This document shows positions 22,750-33,344 of a DNA stretch of 64,000 bases, piece after piece. Location of the stretch: positions 3,347,001 to 3,411,000 of the forward strand of contig JANJXV010000037.1 in assembly GCA_024803745.1 (NCBI GenBank), given 5' to 3'. Every line of letters starts with the position of its first letter. The first letter of the stretch is position 1. The stretch is from Megascapheus bottae (Eukaryota > Chordata > Mammalia > Rodentia > Geomyidae). Below the pieces are notes generated by a model. It was not told where the DNA came from, searched no databases, and worked only from the letters and a program-made list of their open reading frames with translations. Position numbers and translations under genes: made by a program.

Positions 22750-22890
22750 TATCCCTTTATAGGGAAAGAAACTGAAGCTTTCAGAAATGAAATCACTTTG
22801 CCCACGGTCACATAATTAGAAAGTAGAAGAACTGGGACTCAGTCCACATTTTGTCTGATGCAAATGCCAGCTAACTCACACACTAATCTA
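22750..22890 (+). repeat. MIR SINE
   Basis: Good MIR core: 'aaagaaactgaagctttcag', 'ctttgcccacggtcacataa' and 'gaactgggactcagtccaca'. Confidence 0.75.
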
Positions 22891-22899
22891 GGCTCCCTC

Positions 22900-23685
22900 C
22901 CTGCATTAACTATTTCACTGTAAAACTGGAAGGGAAGAGTGGAATGGCCAAGCATGCTTCAACATGCATCCACTTGCAATAAGGAAGCTGGACCAGTTGG
23001 ACTGCTATGGAGAGTCTACATTCTTGCTGTGAACCTGGGTATTAAAGGGTGGGCAGGAACCTATGGGAAGAAACTTGTGCTAGACCTTAAGCTAGTTCTC
23101 ATCCTCTTTTAATGCCAGAAAAACAAACTAAAAAGGAGCTGCCCTGTGCTTAGACATATCCTCTGCTAATCCTATTCTCCTTGGGAGATGAGAAATGGCA
23201 GAAGGTGATTTGTACAAGTCACCGCCTGGCTTTGCAGACAGAAAGCTGAGTCAGACAGTTGGCTGAAATTATGGAAAGCCAGACCAGTAGCCTATCCAGG
23301 GTGGTACATCTCTCTGGAGAGTCCCAGCCTTTCCCAGGAGGGAACAGGATGTGAGAAGGCAGATTAAGTGGCAATGTGGAGATTTGTTAGTAAAGGTACA
23401 AAATGCCAATGCCACTTTGGAAAGTAAAGCCTAAATGTTTGAAAATGATTGTAATGGATCCAGTGAGCACACATATTAGGACACACTCTTATCATCAACT
23501 TAGGAAGCTGATTCTTGAACTTCTAATGCTGGAAAAGATTTTTAAGCATAGCACATTTCTTGATCCATTCATTGTAGTAGGGCATCAATTCGTGGTAGGA
23601 TATAAATGTTTACATATTAATGCTAAATTTATTTTATCATCTATTTATTTGTATGTGATTTTTTAAAATCTTTTGTACATGCATA
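22900..23685. other. no feature recognised
   Basis: Unique-looking sequence of more balanced base composition than its neighbours; no exon could be supported. Confidence 0.4.
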
Positions 23686-23689
23686 TGTG

Positions 23690-23880
23690 TGCTTGACTTT
23701 TTCACTCAAAGTTGCCATACTTTCACTCGAACCACATTTCTACTGTCAGATTATTTTTGCCTGGTTAGTTGGAGTTAAGAGTCTTATAGACTATTTCTGC
23801 TGAGCTAACTTCAAAAATTCAGTCTTTAAATCTCAATCTGAGTAGCAAAGAGTATAGGTATTAAGCACCATGCTGGCTTC
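23690..23880 (-). repeat. B1-Geo SINE, antisense, eroded
   Basis: Landmarks 'tggttagttggagttaagag' and 'aaatctcaatctgagtagca' remain; the right module is shortened. Confidence 0.65.
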
Positions 23881-24689
23881 TTGCTAATTTTATAAAGCAC
23901 AATGATAGCTACATATATTCATCTATACAAAATTATGTAGATATATAATATTTTGAAATGTCCATAAAAATTCTGTTTCTAGAATCTGTTCCAACCCCTA
24001 TTCCTTTCCTCATTCAGTCACCCAAGTGCTGTCCTTGCCTTCAGTGTGAACTGACAGCAGAAAACAAGTTCAATTGTTCACTTATACATGTAGCTATCCA
24101 GATACAACTCAACTACAAAACCAGAGTTTTAAATAGGATGTGATTTTTAAGGGTGTCTCTTGAGAGATACTTCTCATTTCCAAGGCAAAGGATAGTTGCC
24201 ATAACTGGGAGACCAGAGGTAAGAGAGAATTAAAAGTTAATTGGAGAAGGAATAAAGAGATATCACCAACGGGACCACGTGGGCAGTACTGAGTCAATGT
24301 CGACGGCTGGGTGGAGCTGTGTTTATCACAGTATGTATCATAGGTAGCCATTCTTCAAGGATATCAGCTACTTCCTTCAGATGTAATTCCCATAGGAATT
24401 CCCACAGAGAATTTCCCATGTAATTCCCTGTAGGAAGAAGCTATAATGAAAGCCTTCCTTTAACAAAATCAACCTCTAGCCCACTTCTCATCCCGCAGAC
24501 CCACATTCCCTTAACCTAAAGCTTGTTTGTCACCCACCTGGGTTTGTGACTACCTTGAGAATGGTCAGCTTTCCACCAACAGTGCAGGATAAGTTGTGTG
24601 CTTAGGTAATGGATGCATAAGAGGAATGAGGGAAAATAAAAGCTCCTCATATCTGTGCATGTGTTTGGAAGAGAGAAATCTTCTGGGGT

Positions 24690-25310
24690 GTTGACACTCC
24701 AAAATAGTATAGACTGAAGAATTTCTCCTGGAGGTGTCCACATCCTAATTCCTAAGGATACATTACCCTCTGTGATAAAGGATTCTGACATGTGAGTAAA
24801 TGGAGGATCCTAGAATGGGAAGATTCCCTTGGATTATCTTGAAGGGGCCCAACATAATCACAGTGATTTTTTTTTCCAGTCCTGGGCGTGGGCTCAGGTC
24901 CTGAGCACTGTCCTTGGACTTTGTCAAGGCTACAGCTCTACCACTTGAGCCTCAGCACCACTTCCAGCTTTTATTCTATGTATGTGGTACCGAGGAATCG
25001 AACCCGGGTCTTCGTGCACACGAGGCAAGCACTTTACCACTAGGCCAAACTCCCGGCCCCACAGTGATTCTTACAAGGAGATGAGGGTCACAGATTAAGA
25101 AGGGTATGTGCCAATGGTAGTGGAAACTGGGCTGATCTGGTGCTAGGAGCCCGGGAGTGTGGGCAGCTTCAGAATTGGGAGGGGCAGCCAGATTTTACCC
25201 TAGAGGTTTATGGAGAAAGGACATGCTTAATAACACGATATCTTGAAACCAGCACTACATCTGCTAAGTCCTGGTGCTTGGATTTAGGTTCAGGCTTAGA
25301 TGACTTTAAA
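24690..25310 (+). repeat. MLT1-like MaLR LTR remnant, split by a SINE
   Basis: Typical MaLR/MLT phrases occur in order: 'ggaggtgtccacatcctaat', 'ccttggattatcttgaaggg', 'gcccaacataatcacagtga' and 'gagtgtgggcagcttcagaa'. The element is interrupted by the IDL-Geo copy at 24869 and resumes at 25060. Confidence 0.6.
24869..25059 (-). repeat. IDL-Geo SINE inserted in an old LTR, antisense
   Basis: Near-consensus dimer with reversed B box 'gaatcgaacccgggtcttcg' and A box 'ctaggccaaactcccggcc'. A 10-bp target duplication 'cacagtgatt' flanks it (24859-24868 and 25060-25069). Confidence 0.97.
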
Positions 25311-25770
25311 AGCTGCCCCAGGTTATTAGGCCTAAAAGCCTAACCTTGCCTATGCAGAACAGGCTAAAAAATTGACAAATCTTGACTAGCAACTTTCTCA
25401 CCATCGCCATTGCTCCATTCAGAAAATATAAATACCCTTTACCCCCAAAACACCAAGTAGTCATTAAGTTTCCCAAGAATACTGAACAGATTATGATCTC
25501 ATGACTTCAGTAGGAAGACATTCCCATTTATTGGCCATCTCCTTGGATGATCAAATGCCCCCGTGTAGTATGTCACTTAACTCCACAGAAGCCCTATAAA
25601 ATGATAGTGTTATGATCAGTAATAGAATAAAAAAGATCTTGAAAGTTTAATTATAACTGGTTATGATGAGTAAAAGGGTAAGTAAAAGTACCTGGGGCTG
25701 CTATTTTAGAGATAACTGAGATAGACTAGACCTCCATTTAATTTTATTAATTCCTTCAGAAGTATAATCA
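25310..25770. other. no feature recognised
   Basis: AT-rich intergenic DNA without an assignable element. Confidence 0.4.
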
Positions 25771-25772
25771 TA

Positions 25773-25931
25773 AAGCTGGGCACTGGTGGCTCAGGCCTGT
25801 AATCCTAGCTACCCAGGAGGATGAGATCTGAGAATTTAGGTTCAAAGCCAGCCCAAATAGAAAAGTCCATGAGAATTTTATTTCCAATTAACCAGCAAAA
25901 AGTCAGACATTGGAAGTGTGACTCAAGTAAC
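25773..25931 (+). repeat. B1-Geo SINE, 3'-truncated
   Basis: Head 'gctgggcactggtggctcag' through linker 'tccaattaaccagcaaaaag' is complete, but the right module stops after 'gtgactcaagtaa'. Confidence 0.85.
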
Positions 25932-26089
25932 TCTTCTACCCATACTTTAGAGTACATTTCCTTCCAATCTCTCTGGCCTTTGATATCCTAGAAATTAAAA
26001 CCTCTTTTGTCAAATTTGTCTCTGAACAGTGAGCTTCAAAATCTTATATAAGATATCAGTGGGAGACTGGTGTGCAAGAATGTGTGGGA

Positions 26090-26465
26090 GAGGGAGAGGA
26101 GTTTGGCCTAGTGGTAGAGTGCTTGCCTAGCATGCAGGAAGGCACAGGTTTGATTCCTCAGTACCACATATGTAGAAAAAGCTGGAAATGGTGCTATGGC
26201 TCAAGTGGTCCAGCTCTAGCCTTAAGAAAGCCCATGTCGGGGGCTGGGAGTTTGGCCTACTGGTAGAGTGATTGCTTACATAGAAAAACCTGGAGATAGT
26301 GCTGTGGCTCAAGTATTAGAGCTCTAGCCTTGAGAAAGCCCCAGAACAACACTCAGGCCCTAAGTTCAAGCCCCAGGGCTGGCAAAAGAGAAAAGAAAAA
26401 GAAAAGACAGCCCACAGACAGTGCTTAGGCCCTGAGTTGAAGCTCCAGGACTGGCAAAAAAAAAA
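26090..26465 (+). repeat. IDL-Geo SINE, outer copy of a nested pair
   Basis: The left part (26090-26236) runs to 'cttaagaaagccca'. The right part (26408-26465) resumes 'agcccacagacagtgcttag' and ends with an A tail. The gap holds another IDL-Geo copy; the short duplicated 'agccca' marks the junctions. Confidence 0.9.
26237..26407 (+). repeat. IDL-Geo SINE, inner copy with internal deletion
   Basis: It begins 'ggggctgggagtttggccta' and ends in a GAAAA-rich tail. About 40 bases of the left monomer, including the B box, are missing between 'gagtgattgctt' and 'acatagaaaa'. Confidence 0.9.
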
Positions 26466-26471
26466 GATTTT

Positions 26472-26680
26472 TAGCTGGGCACAGTGGATGGTTCATACCT
26501 ATAATCCTAGCTACTTAGGAGGCTGAAATCTGAGGATCACAGTTCAAAGCTGGCCCGGCACTAAAAAAATCTGTGAGACTCTTATCTCCAATAAATCACC
26601 AGAAAACCAGAAGTGGTGCTGTGGCTCAAGGAGTGCAGCATTACTTTGAGATGAAGAGCTCAAGGGACAGTAAAGACATA
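26472..26680 (+). repeat. B1-Geo SINE
   Basis: Head 'agctgggcacagtggatggt', linker 'ctccaataaatcaccagaaa' and right module to 'gagctcaagggacagt'; it lacks the final part. Confidence 0.9.
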
Positions 26681-26689
26681 CTAATTTAA

Positions 26690-27620
26690 AGGATTAGTAC
26701 ATTTCATAAGTATAATTTCAGTGATTTCATTAGGAAGACAAGAGTCAGCAACACATTTTCTTATGTCAGAATCTCATCATTACACTTCTCTGACTGGAAA
26801 ACCAGTGCTCAGTCCCCCAAAATTCCACCCATAGGACCTGGAGAAGCAGTGTGCCTTCCTTCCAGGACAGCCATTCTGAGAATTGTTTTGGCACCACCAC
26901 CATCACTGGATGAAGAACTAATCACTTTCTCAGTTCCAGTTGTACTTATAAGCACTGTGTAGCTCATCTTTTCACCAAGCCTTTCTTCTGGATGTGTGTA
27001 TAAATATCACTGGGCATGTGTTGACTCAGAATTTTCACAAGCTGGTTGCACCATTCCCATCAAAGAGGTCCAAAGTCAACCACAAAAACTCTAATGGTCT
27101 CATGGTTCATAACATTGACTCTTAAAACAAAAATGGTAAAATGACCTAGATACAGATAGTTACCTTACTCTCTGTGAGGAAATATCAACTTTGAGAAGAT
27201 ATTTAGTATTAAATTAAGGTACATATCAACCTCTTTCTAGAGTTCAAAGGACATTTATGATGCCAGACTATATCAAGACCCACATAAAGACTAAGATAAA
27301 AAGGTTCTGAATGTATTATCCAGTAATAAATCCAGCAATAGGGAGTGCCTGATATCACAAAATGTAGACATAACTTCTAAAACCTAAAAATAGAAGGAAT
27401 AAGAAATGCAGAAGGCGTGTCCGCAAAGTCCTTTTGTATACAGAGCAGAAGTCTATCTTAAAATATTCTAAACTGGCTTCAGGCTATACAAAAATCACTT
27501 TTTAACTTGGTTTTATATTTCCTGCTTGGAAGACAGTACGATTAACCTAGAATGGTTTTCTAATGTGTGTACTTTCTCACTGAAATCAAGAAACATTTTG
27601 TATAGGTATGCCTAGTATAA
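26690..27620. other. no feature recognised
   Basis: Intergenic stretch with no exon, tRNA or assignable repeat. Confidence 0.4.
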
Positions 27621-27630
27621 AACATAGTAT

Positions 27631-27819
27631 AGGGGCCAGGAGTTTGGCCTAGTGGTAGAGTGCTTGCCTAGTATGCATGAAGACCCAGGTTCTATTCTTT
27701 GGTGCAACATACATTAAAAAAAAAAAAGCCGTAAGTGGTGCTGAGGCTCAAGTGGTAGAGTTCTAGCTTTGAGAAAGTCCAAGGCTCTGAGCTCAAGCCC
27801 AGGATTGGCAAAAAAAAAA
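27631..27819 (+). repeat. IDL-Geo SINE
   Basis: Full dimer with an expanded internal A-run after the left monomer. The sequence 'atagtata' flanks both ends (from 27624 and from 27819), a likely target duplication. Confidence 0.95.
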
Positions 27820-28059
27820 TAGTATAACCAGAAATGTTTAAATAATTAGGATTTTTTTAGTGTGTTCTTGTGACTCATAAGGAAGGAACACTGAGAATCA
27901 AGATTGAAAGCTTCTTGTGTAAAGACACAGATAGCGAATATTTTAAGCTTTTTAAGCCATATGAATTTTTAAAGGATATATTTTTAGATTAATAGAGTTA
28001 CTCAAGTTTTCTTGTAATTTACATGTCACTTTCTATTCTTTGACTTTGGTGTATTTGCA

Positions 28060-28385
28060 TTTTTTTCAGCCTATAATAGTATTCCTCCTGAAAGGAGCAT
28101 CTGAGGTAGATTGGTGAGGGTTTATATAAGTTAAAACCATTTTGGAAAAACAATATGGCCATTCTTCAAAACACTAAAACTTGAATTGCCATGTGATCTA
28201 AAGTCTCACATCTAGATCCATGCATCCAAATAAATCACAATAGTTGAAGGAATGTATCCACACACTCATGTTCACTTCAACACTAATCACAACAGCTAGG
28301 ATATGCAAAAACAAGTATCCATCACTGGAGGAGCAGATACAGAAGATGTGCCATAAACCCATAAGAAATACTAAGCTATTCAACT
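28060..28385 (+). repeat. LINE-1 ORF2 3' end, sense, old
   Basis: Recognisable phrases are 'aacaatatggccattcttca', 'cacaacagctaggatatgca' and 'ccatcactggaggagcagat'. They correspond to the last part of ORF2, with stops. Confidence 0.65.
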
Positions 28386-28465
28386 TTTTTCCATATTATT
28401 TTATTGTAATTAATAGAAGGGTTACATTACATTCACCAGATAGAAGGTGCATTACAAATTAAGAA
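28386..28465 (-). repeat. short LINE-1 3' end, antisense
   Basis: The 'ttttattgtaattaataga' and 'agggttacattacattcacc' block is the same 3' end as at 31680 and 59583, but only about 80 bases are present, so it is a very short 5'-truncated copy. Confidence 0.7.
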
Positions 28466-28499
28466 AAAGCTGTCATTTGTGACTACAAGAGTCAATCAA

Positions 28500-29350
28500 T
28501 ATAGAGTGTATCATCTTAATTGAACTAAGATCAGATTGTTTGGTTTTATTACATTGTTGGATTACATTGCTTGGATCTGTCAGTTTTTGTTTTTCTTTTT
28601 TTTCTGTTTCATGGATCTTTATGATCTTTTTGTTTCTTCTTTAAGGCTCTCTTTTCCTTTACATGGATATTTTTGAATTTATCATTTTAATTCCTTTCAT
28701 TCACAATTTTAGGTAATTAGTGATTATTATAGAGATTTAATTTTTAAATTTTAATTCATTTCATTCACAATTTTTAGGCATTTAGTGATTACATAGGGTT
28801 TAATATACACAATATAACTTACTACAATGTACTCCAGGTTTACACTAACATAGTTGAAGCAATGTATTTACATGTACTCCAGCACAGTGCTATTACTATT
28901 TACAGTTTAAATTATATTTCATCATTTATCATCCTCTGTCACCCTGTAGATATTAGAAACCAATTGTAGTTTATTAAAATTATTTATCTTACATGACCTT
29001 AAGGGAAATTAATGTTGTAAATGAATTAAACTCTGTATCTGAGACATGAAAAGAGCTAAGAACAACACAAATACTAATGGACAGTACTTTATTACAATAA
29101 AACTTTACTTATAGACACTGAAACGTGAATTTCATATAATGCATATTCTTCTTCTTTGATTTTTCTGCCTCAACCACTTTAAAATGGTCATCAGATAGTA
29201 TCTATTTATCTGTCTATTCTAGCATGGGTACTAGCCACCTGACTTCTTGCAATGCTATTTTCAGCTTTATCCTGTGGCATCTTGAGGTTATATAAACCTC
29301 TCCAGACCTGCCATGATGATAAATATAAGAATAGATACTGGACATTTGTA
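28500..29350. other. AT-rich stretch with small tandem duplication
   Basis: A block of about 40 bases ending 'attagtgatta' (from about 28684) recurs 63 bases later (from about 28747) with few changes. Nothing else is recognised. Confidence 0.5.
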
Positions 29351-29361
29351 TCTAATCTCTA

Positions 29362-29362
<1 letters not shown>

Positions 29363-29415
<53 letters not shown>
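29363..29415. repeat. (AC)n microsatellite
   Basis: About 53 bases of pure AC. Confidence 0.98.
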
Positions 29416-29419
<4 letters not shown>

Positions 29420-29815
29420 ATATATTATGTTCTGCTCTTTAGAGTAAAAAGATGGTAGATAACAGTGTCAGAGAAAATAAGAAAGGAGAGGAAGAAAAGA
29501 AAGAGATAGGGAAGGGATAAAGGGAAAAGTAATCTCAAATAGCTCCAAGTTCTACTGTATTTGTGTAAAATGATGTAAAAACATCAAGAATTCTGGGACA
29601 GAACTTTAGGTAATCTTCAAATTGAAGCTAAATTTCTTAATTCAAATGGAAGTAGCATTTAGGGAAAGGAAATATGGATGCTTAATTTAGTTTTAATTTT
29701 ATTTGGGACCTGATTTTGATCCTTTAGCGCCCTCTTGTGTAAATAGATCAGGATTATAAGAGCTGTACTTTCTGGGTTAACATGTGATAAAGTTTGAGGC
29801 AATGAAATTCTTGGA
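29420..29815. other. no feature recognised
   Basis: Purine-rich start, then unique-looking sequence. Confidence 0.4.
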
Positions 29816-29817
29816 GC

Positions 29818-30390
29818 ATGCCATAAACTGGGGCTCAAGCCTGTAATTCTAGCTATTCAGGATGTTGAGACCTATCTGAGAATCCCCATTCAAACCAGCC
29901 CAGTCAGGAAAAATTCATGGGACTCTTTTTTATTGTATTTTATTGTCCGGGTAATATATGGAGGGGTTACAGTTACATTTGTCAGGTAGTGGGTACATTA
30001 CTTCTTGAACATTACCCTCTCATGATTTTATCCCCCTTTTCCTCCCTCCTCCTTCTCCCAATCATCTTGCTTTTCCCTTCCCTTCCCTATTTCAAATCAG
30101 CAAATAAACTTATATACAATATACCAGGTAACAAAGTCAGATTCAGTAACCACATGAGATTAACCATAAGGGGAAGAAAAAGAGAAAAGAAGTAACGACA
30201 TAGTTCATTAAGAAAAACAATCACAAAAATAAGCCCCTTGTTTCTATATTCTAGAGTTTACTCTTATCTCCAATTAACCATGAGAAAACCAAAAGTGACA
30301 ACATGAATCTAAGTGGTAGAGCACTAGCCTTGAGCAAAAAGGGTTAGTACCCACTCCCTGAATTCAAACCCCAGGACCCCCCAAAAAAAG
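29818..30390 (+). repeat. B1-Geo SINE split by a LINE-1
   Basis: The head (29818-29935) stops at 'catgggactctt'. The copy resumes at about 30251 'actcttatctccaattaacc' and ends 'ttcaaaccccaggacc'. The 'actctt' at both junctions is consistent with a target duplication. Confidence 0.85.
29936..30250 (-). repeat. LINE-1 3' end, antisense, inside a SINE
   Basis: The 3' end signature 'ttttattgtccgggtaatat' and 'ggaggggttacagttacatt' is followed by a C-rich stretch and then 'gagattaaccataagggg'. It is 5'-truncated at about 315 bases. Confidence 0.85.
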
Positions 30391-30625
30391 GGAATTTTTG
30401 TGCAAAGATGTTTAGGTGATATCTAGGGGTAGTGATCATTTATTCTGATCTGCTGTGTTTGAACATATCTACTCGAAGTATCAGCCCTCTGAAAATCACT
30501 TCCTTTATAGTCTTTACCTAAAAGACTTTACCTAAAGTGTGCCTTGGGTGAAGGTGTAAGCATAGTTCTTTTACCTATGACTGAACTAAAATAAGTAAAG
30601 TGATTTTGCTCCAAAAGTTAGAACT

Positions 30626-30830
30626 TGCTTGGTGCCAGTGGCTCATTCCTATAGTCCTCCTATGGGGCTGAGGTCTGAGGATCAAGGCTCAAAGCCAGCC
30701 CAGGCATGAAAGACCATGAGACTCTTATCTCTACCAGAAAACCGGAAGTGGTGCTATCCTTAAGCTGAAGAGATTGGGGGCAGTGCCTAGACAAAGAGTC
30801 CAAGCCCGATAATAACATAAAAAGAATAGA
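30626..30830 (+). repeat. B1-Geo SINE
   Basis: Head 'tggtgccagtggctcattcc'; the linker lacks the 'aattaacc' part; shortened right module to 'gagtccaagcccgataa'. Confidence 0.85.
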
Positions 30831-30853
30831 ATTTGAAGAATTAAAACCTTGTT

Positions 30854-30957
30854 TGGCACCAGTGTCACACACCTGCAATCTGAGATTTGAGAATTAAAGT
30901 TCAAATCCAGCCCAGGCAAGAAAAATCTATGAGACTCTTATCTCCAATTAACCACCT
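30854..30957 (+). repeat. B1-Geo SINE, 3'-truncated at ERV border
   Basis: It ends abruptly in the linker ('ctccaattaaccacctg'), beside the retroviral remnant. The break may be an edge of the ERV region or an old deletion. Confidence 0.8.
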
Positions 30958-31165
30958 GCTACCGGCCTAGAATATGGATCTAGGAATCCAGCACTCTCTC
31001 CCTGAAAGAGTCTTGGCCTCGGTATACACTCTCACCAATGATTGCTCCCACCACATTGGGCAGGAAGGAGGGGATCAGGCAAGTAGGCCCGGTGTACTTG
31101 AGCTAGAGTACAACTTACCAATGCTAGCATAGTCACAAGCTGGCTTCAGGCCTGAGGGTCTTCCT
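30958..31165 (-). other. ERV downstream segment, unassigned
   Basis: This follows the integrase end on the minus strand and could be the start of env or non-coding sequence. It has stops and no motif I can name. Confidence 0.35.
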
Positions 31166-31169
31166 TGAC

Positions 31170-32738
31170 CCTCTAAATACCTCTCGACTCTCGAGGTTAA
31201 GGCATTTGTTTGTCTCATGTTGGGAATGGGGCCCTAAGGCTGCAGGTCCGACACACCTGTCAGTCCCCTGATGGATAAGGCAGCCTGGGCTCTACCTGGG
31301 CACTTCCTCTTCCTGTGGAAAGACACAAGCAGACCCTCAACCCCAACCTTAGAGGAGATCAGGACCATTCCAGACTCCCATCAAAGGATCTTTCCATCTC
31401 ACTGTTGCCATGGGCATGGCATTTCTCTCTCATAGGCGCTGTGTGGTGGTGAAGCCATCCTCTGACACATTTAAAAAACCTCACTCTGAAATGGATAGAG
31501 TACAATGATATGTGGTGAGACCTTCTGGATAGTTAATTCTCCTTTTTGTACTTTTTGAATTTGATTTTTTTTTAAATAGCTTGGGCTTGCTCTGAAGTTC
31601 CCTGACCTTGGGATTACAGGCGATACTCATGGTAAGAGTCATTGTGATCACAAGGTTTTTTTGATGTTCCTTTTTCTCCATATAATTTTTATTGTAATTA
31701 ATAGAAGGGTTACATTACATTCACCAGATGGAGGGTGCATTACTTCACATATATTGATACCCTTTCTCATGTCTTGGTCCCCATTTCCCTCCCACCCACC
31801 CCCACCCTCATCTTGTTTTCCCCCTTTCCTATCCAATTTCAAATAACCAAATACAAATATATCCAATATATCAGATAACAAAGTGAAATACTGTAACAAT
31901 ATGAGATAACCAAGGGATAGCAAAAGAGATGAGAGATAACATAGTACATTAAGGGCAACAATCACTCATTATATGGCTTTTGTTTCAATATCCTAGAGGT
32001 TCTTTCATTTAGCGTCATACCGTATGGCCTTATGTATCTAGGTTTTGCTCTGTTGCAAATCTTTGCTAGGCGAGTCCAAGGTTTCTACTGATTATGGCAA
32101 ATGAGGGAAACCATTGAGCCTATGTTCCTTTGAGTCTGGCTTACTTCACTTAATATGATTTTTTCTAAGTCTTTTCATTTCCTTACAAATGGGGAGATGT
32201 CGTTCTTTCTGACGGCAGCATAAAATTCCATTGTGTATAAATACCACATCTTGTTGATCCACTCATCAACTGAGGGACATCTGGGTTGGTTCCATATCTT
32301 TGCTATGGTAAATAGTGCTGCAATGAACATCATTGGAGCACAAGGTTTTTTTTAAAGGCTTGCGAGGTATAAGCAGAACCATTATCAGTTTAATTCATTG
32401 GGGAAAAATCCATAAAGACAATAGCTGCAAATAAATGTGTGGCAGCATATAAGCCTCTCCTGTGTGACAGGAGGTAAAAAGCAATCCAGGGTATGTATCT
32501 ATAGACACATGAACCTAGAAGGGACACTCGTAATGTTCATGTACCAAAAGCTGCCCAGATATTAGAGCCCATAGGTTAACCATTGTTGTGAGAGCAGCAT
32601 GAGAAAGTGGTTAATTATCGGAGGGAACTTGCTTACATATATTGATCTAAACTGTTTACAAAAGATGGCTGCATTTTGATGACATCTTTGATGGGCATCA
32701 CATTCAGCATCAATGGGGAATTGAATAAGCATGGCAAG
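31170..32738 (-). pseudogene. ERV integrase remnant, split by LINE-1
   Basis: Bases 32354-32738 (minus) carry the eroded zinc-binding region and the start of the catalytic core, with its 'VxVSIDTY'-type segment. After the LINE-1 (31663-32338) the frame resumes with a 'SQGQ'-type segment, and near 31270-31400 a C-terminal 'WKDPLTG ... GRG' type segment typical of class II integrases. Several in-frame stops and at least two frame changes are present. In a working element this enzyme would join viral DNA to the host chromosome; here it cannot be made. Confidence 0.8.
31663..32338 (-). repeat. LINE-1 3' end inserted in ERV integrase
   Basis: 5'-truncated LINE-1 in antisense: the 3' end near 31680 ('ttttattgtaattaatag'), the C-rich complement of the 3'UTR G-rich tract (about 31780-31825), and ORF2's last part up to 'gtgctgcaatgaacatcatt'. 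It is flanked by 'cacaaggttttttt' at 31649-31662 and 32339-32352. The right copy is followed by AAA, matching the LINE-1 endonuclease preference TTTT/AA. Confidence 0.95.
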
Positions 32739-32739
32739 C

Positions 32740-33060
32740 CAAGTTATCTCATCTGCAAGGGAAGTTGCCATGTACAAGGCAAATAAATACAGGAGCTGTG
32801 CACTGTAAGGTTGCTTTCTGGAGGGAGGTGAAAAGATGCAGCAGCTCCTTGTTTGATATAAGAATAATGGCATCCTGAATGTATTACAAAACAGAAACAA
32901 CATATTGGATAACTGAGTACAAATGTATAGCAAAAGAATATTGCCATAAAGCCAAACAGCTCCACCCTTTGTACAGAAGTACCATCATAAAGAACATGTA
33001 CAGTAGAAGTATGATTGAGGGACAGCAACACAAGCCTCACTTTTCCATTCTTACACACAT

Positions 33061-33106
<46 letters not shown>

Positions 33107-33340
33107 GTTCAATGGGGCATCCTGCCAAAGATGGCAGTAGGGAATTTACTAGGTTTTAAAATATGTAAAACGATGGGCTGGGAATAATCTACATGAACAA
33201 GTTGGGCCTCAGCTAATTGCAAACTCAACAACTGTTAAGGCCTTGACAGCTTCAGATGTAAGGACTCTTGGGGAGGCTAGGTTAGAATCGCCCTGCAGAA
33301 TCTGGAAAAGAAGTTGCTATTTGGAAGTGATTTGCAATGA
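32740..33340 (-). pseudogene. ERV RNase H remnant
   Basis: Downstream of the RT piece on the minus strand, a segment with a 'YVVSVLYHI'-type stretch and a following 'LFTSLQ' motif resembles the RNase H part of IAP-like pol, including its histidine-containing C-terminal part, now mutated. A TA microsatellite (33064-33107) interrupts it. Stops are present. Confidence 0.7.
33064..33107. repeat. (TA)n microsatellite in ERV
   Basis: About 40 bases of TA inside the RNase H region. Confidence 0.97.
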
Positions 33341-33344
33341 GGCC

